In this document: one piece after another, positions 32,214 to 34,671 of the stretch
How positions within the stretch are numbered: position 1 is the first letter of the stretch
Layout of the letters: each line of letters opens with the position of its first letter
From: Rhodospirillaceae bacterium
GTDB taxonomy: Bacteria > Pseudomonadota > Alphaproteobacteria > Rhodospirillales > UBA2165
DNA length: 34,671 nt
Direction of reading: 5' to 3'
Assembly: GCA_018649245.1 (NCBI GenBank)
Contig: JABIIH010000204.1
Location: forward strand, 1-34,671
Program-made: the position numbers and the translations under genes
The notes under the pieces: model-generated
What the model saw: only the letters and a program-made list of their open reading frames with translations
Database searches by the model: none
Told to the model about the DNA's origin: nothing

Positions 32214-34671
32214 ATGGACCAGAAAGTCACAGCCAGCCCGGTAACTTTGGAAGACCGCTATAGTCTTGCTTCCGGCAAAGCCTATATGAACGGGACCCAG
32301 GCTTTGCTGCGTCTGCTGCTTGAGCAGGCTTGGCGGGATAAGGCTGCTGGTTTGAACACGGCTGGCTTTGTTTCCGGTTATCGCGGCACGCCGCTCGGCG
32401 GTTTTGATTTGGCTTTGTGGAAAGCAAAGAAGTATTTGCAGGAAGACAATATCCATTTCGAACCGGGTCTCAATGAAGACCTTGCCGCCACAGCGGTTTG
32501 GGGTTCACAGCAAACCGATATCTTCGGTTCCGAAAAATATGATGGTGTATTTGGCATGTGGTATGGCAAAACGCCCGGGCTTGATCGCTCAGGCGATGCC
32601 TTTAAGCACGCTAATATGAGCGGCACTTCGCGTTATGGCGGCGTACTGGCCGTCAGTGGTGATGATCCTGGTGCATCTTCGACCTCGGTGCCGTCTCAAA
32701 GTGAGCACACCTTCGCCTCTTTTATGATGCCGGTCATTTATCCTGCTAACATCGAAGAATTTCTCACTATGGGACTGCTGGGCTATGGCATGTCGCGTTA
32801 TTCCGGCAATTGGATCGGTTTTAAAACCCTCTCAGATATCGCCGAGACGTCGGCCTCAATCAATATCGGCACAGCGCTCCCAGAGTTTAAACTGCCCGAC
32901 AATCATGGTGATATTTGGGAACAGGTCAGTATTCGCTGGCCCGATGACCGCTGGGTTGCTGATGTCCGCCTCCAGGAAGTTCGCTTGCCGGCGGCGGTGG
33001 CTTTTGCCCGAGCCAATCAATTTGACCAAGTTGTCATTAAACCGGCCAAACGCCATTTCGGAATTGTTGCAGCTGGCAAAGCCTATTTGGATGTGCGCCA
33101 GGCGCTTGATGATTTGGGCATTACCGAGGAAGTTGCAGCCGAGATCGGGCTGACAGTTAATAAACTTGGCTTGATCTGGCCGCTTGAGCGCGACGGCATG
33201 ACCGAATTTGCCCAAGGCTTAGAAGAAATTCTGGTGGTTGAAGAGCGCCGCGCCTTTATTGAAACGCAAATTAAAGAACTTGCCTTCAATTGGGATGCGT
33301 CTTCGCGTCCTAACGTGATCGGCAAGTCAGATGAAAACGGCCAGCCGCTCATACCCTCGACGGGTGAAACTTCGCCGGTGTTACTGGCCGAAGTTTTAGG
33401 CCGCCGCTTATTGGCGAAAACAGATCATCCGGCAATTAAGCAAGCACTGGCCCAAATCGAAAGCCGCAAGCAACAAGCCGTCGCTCAGCCGAGCAAAGAA
33501 TTTCGTGTACCGCATTATTGCCCCGGCTGTCCGCATAATCGTGGCACCTCAACGCCGGAAGGCAGCATCGCCATGGCCGGCATTGGCTGTCACTCATTGG
33601 CGATGTGGATGCCGAATAACGATACCGTCACCTTTACTCATATGGGAGCTGAAGGAGCGAATTGGATCGGCGCCCAGGCCTTTGTTGATCAAAAACATAT
33701 TTTTCAGAATGTCGGTGATGGCACCTATGCTCATTCCGGCAGTCTCGCCATTCGAGCTGCCCAAGCTGCCGGCTGCACCATGACCTTTAAAATTCTTTAT
33801 AACGATGCAGTTGCCATGACCGGTGGCCAGCCGGTTGAAACACATTTTAGCGTGCTCGATATTGCCCGCCAAATCCTAGCTGAAGGCATCAATAAAGTCG
33901 TCGTCGTTGCTGATGACTTGAAAAAATATGATGCCTATGGGCCCGACTATAAATTCCCGCCTGAAGTTGAACTGTTTGGCCGGGAGGAAATGACTTCCGT
34001 GATGAGAGCCTGCCGGGAGTATCAGGGTGTTTCAGTATTAATCTACGATCAGGTTTGCGCCACCGAACGCCGGCGGCGGCGGAAACGCGGAGACATGCCG
34101 CCTTCGACCAAGCGTGTGGTGATCAATGAGCGTGTTTGTGAAGCCTGCGGCGATTGCTCGATCCAATCAAACTGTGTCGCCATCAGGACTCTGGAGACGC
34201 CGCTCGGTACCAAACGTCAAATTGATCAATCAAGCTGCAATATGGATTTACTGTGCCTCGAAGGTTTTTGCCCTGCCTTAGTGACGGTCGAGGGTGGAAC
34301 TTTGAAAATGCCAAACCCGTCGGAAGAGCTCGATATTCCGCTTGAAGAACCGGTTGCCCAAAATTTAACAGAGCCCCGTGATATTTTGATCGCTGGTGTT
34401 GGAGGCAGCGGGTTAATCACGGTCGGTAGTTTACTCGGCATGGCGGCGCATCTCGAAGGCAAAGAATGTTCCGTGCTGGATAATACCGGTATCGCGCGGA
34501 TGGGCGGCTCGGTATCGACCCATGTCCGCATAGGCGAAAGTGGTGCCCGGCTTAACGCATCACGGATCGGCGACGTCAACGCGGATGTGCTGATCGGCGG
34601 TGATCCGGTGGTCTCGGCAAGCGCTGAAGTTCTGACCCGCATTCGTGCAGACCAAACACAGGCGGTAGTAA
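32214..34671 (+). CDS. Indolepyruvate:ferredoxin oxidoreductase family protein, fused type (3' truncated)
   Basis: About 819 codons are present and the frame is open to the window end; full fused proteins of this family are usually near 1150 residues, so about a third is missing. AGFVSGYRGTPLGGFD at the N-terminus, CPGCPHNRGTSTPEG, a TPP-binding GDGTYAHSG...YNDAVAMTGGQ and the Cys-rich VCEACGDCSIQSNC...CNMDLLCLEGFC are visible, then the start of the gamma-type domain (DILIAGVGGSG, GGSVSTHVRIG). These enzymes oxidatively decarboxylate aryl or branched 2-oxo acids to acyl-CoA. It is the last visible gene of the TetR-linked operon. The start is set by family-like sequence; the ribosome-binding site is weak. 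Confidence 0.92.
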   Translation, partial: MDQKVTASPVTLEDRYSLASGKAYMNGTQALLRLLLEQAWRDKAAGLNTAGFVSGYRGTPLGGFDLALWKAKKYLQEDNIHFEPGLNEDLAATAVWGSQQTDIFGSEKYDGVFGMWYGKTPGLDRSGDAFKHANMSGTSRYGGVLAVSGDDPGASSTSVPSQSEHTFASFMMPVIYPANIEEFLTMGLLGYGMSRYSGNWIGFKTLSDIAETSASINIGTALPEFKLPDNHGDIWEQVSIRWPDDRWVADVRLQEVRLPAAVAFARANQFDQVVIKPAKRHFGIVAAGKAYLDVRQALDDLGITEEVAAEIGLTVNKLGLIWPLERDGMTEFAQGLEEILVVEERRAFIETQIKELAFNWDASSRPNVIGKSDENGQPLIPSTGETSPVLLAEVLGRRLLAKTDHPAIKQALAQIESRKQQAVAQPSKEFRVPHYCPGCPHNRGTSTPEGSIAMAGIGCHSLAMWMPNNDTVTFTHMGAEGANWIGAQAFVDQKHIFQNVGDGTYAHSGSLAIRAAQAAGCTMTFKILYNDAVAMTGGQPVETHFSVLDIARQILAEGINKVVVVADDLKKYDAYGPDYKFPPEVELFGREEMTSVMRACREYQGVSVLIYDQVCATERRRRRKRGDMPPSTKRVVINERVCEACGDCSIQSNCVAIRTLETPLGTKRQIDQSSCNMDLLCLEGFCPALVTVEGGTLKMPNPSEELDIPLEEPVAQNLTEPRDILIAGVGGSGLITVGSLLGMAAHLEGKECSVLDNTGIARMGGSVSTHVRIGESGARLNASRIGDVNADVLIGGDPVVSASAEVLTRIRADQTQAVV

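Overview
This window looks like a chromosomal segment of an alphaproteobacterium. The reason is the minus-strand block gpmI-envC-ctpA-divergent polysaccharide deacetylase-rppH (positions 324-6619), an order I know as typical of Alphaproteobacteria. The organism is probably a free-living, metabolically versatile heterotroph, but that is inference. I see no rRNA, tRNA, CRISPR array, insertion sequence or phage gene.

Layout. Positions 1-323 hold no gene. Positions 324-6619 (minus strand) are housekeeping: glycolysis, cell-wall hydrolase activation, a periplasmic protease and mRNA 5'-end processing. Two tandem small two-helix membrane proteins (6679-7171, minus) precede gpmI. Positions 7172-7731 are a regulatory gap with a consensus FNR/Anr-type box (7615-7628), a matching -10, several repeats and a possible gene remnant.

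Positions 7732-17811 (plus) form a tight operon for a corrinoid-dependent methyl-transfer system: a methylene-THF reductase-like protein with an N-terminal Cys-rich domain, a corrinoid protein, two tandem UroD-fold methyltransferases, a MetH-activation-like protein, a [2Fe-2S]/ASKHA reductive activator and a pterin-binding methyltransferase. An amidohydrolase and a tandem EthD-like protein follow. Together they could move a methyl group from an unidentified donor to a corrinoid protein, then to tetrahydrofolate, and oxidise it to methylene-THF.

A TetR regulator (17786-18397, minus) ends tail-to-tail with that operon. Its upstream gap carries a perfect 22-bp palindrome. From there a second plus-strand operon (18609 to beyond the window end) encodes two MaoC-type proteins, HyuA/HyuB, an acyl-CoA dehydrogenase-like protein, a two-subunit B12-dependent acyl-CoA mutase, a three-subunit molybdenum hydroxylase, a family III CoA-transferase, a short-chain dehydrogenase and a truncated indolepyruvate:ferredoxin oxidoreductase. 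This reads as a CoA-dependent catabolic pathway for an unknown compound.

The most interesting possibility is that the two operons form one uncharacterised pathway that demethylates and then breaks down a methylated, probably ring-containing compound. Several of its enzymes (both UroD-type methyltransferases, the mutase, the acyl-CoA dehydrogenase, HyuB) differ from textbook relatives at expected active-site positions, which suggests unusual substrates. The substrate cannot be read from the sequence.
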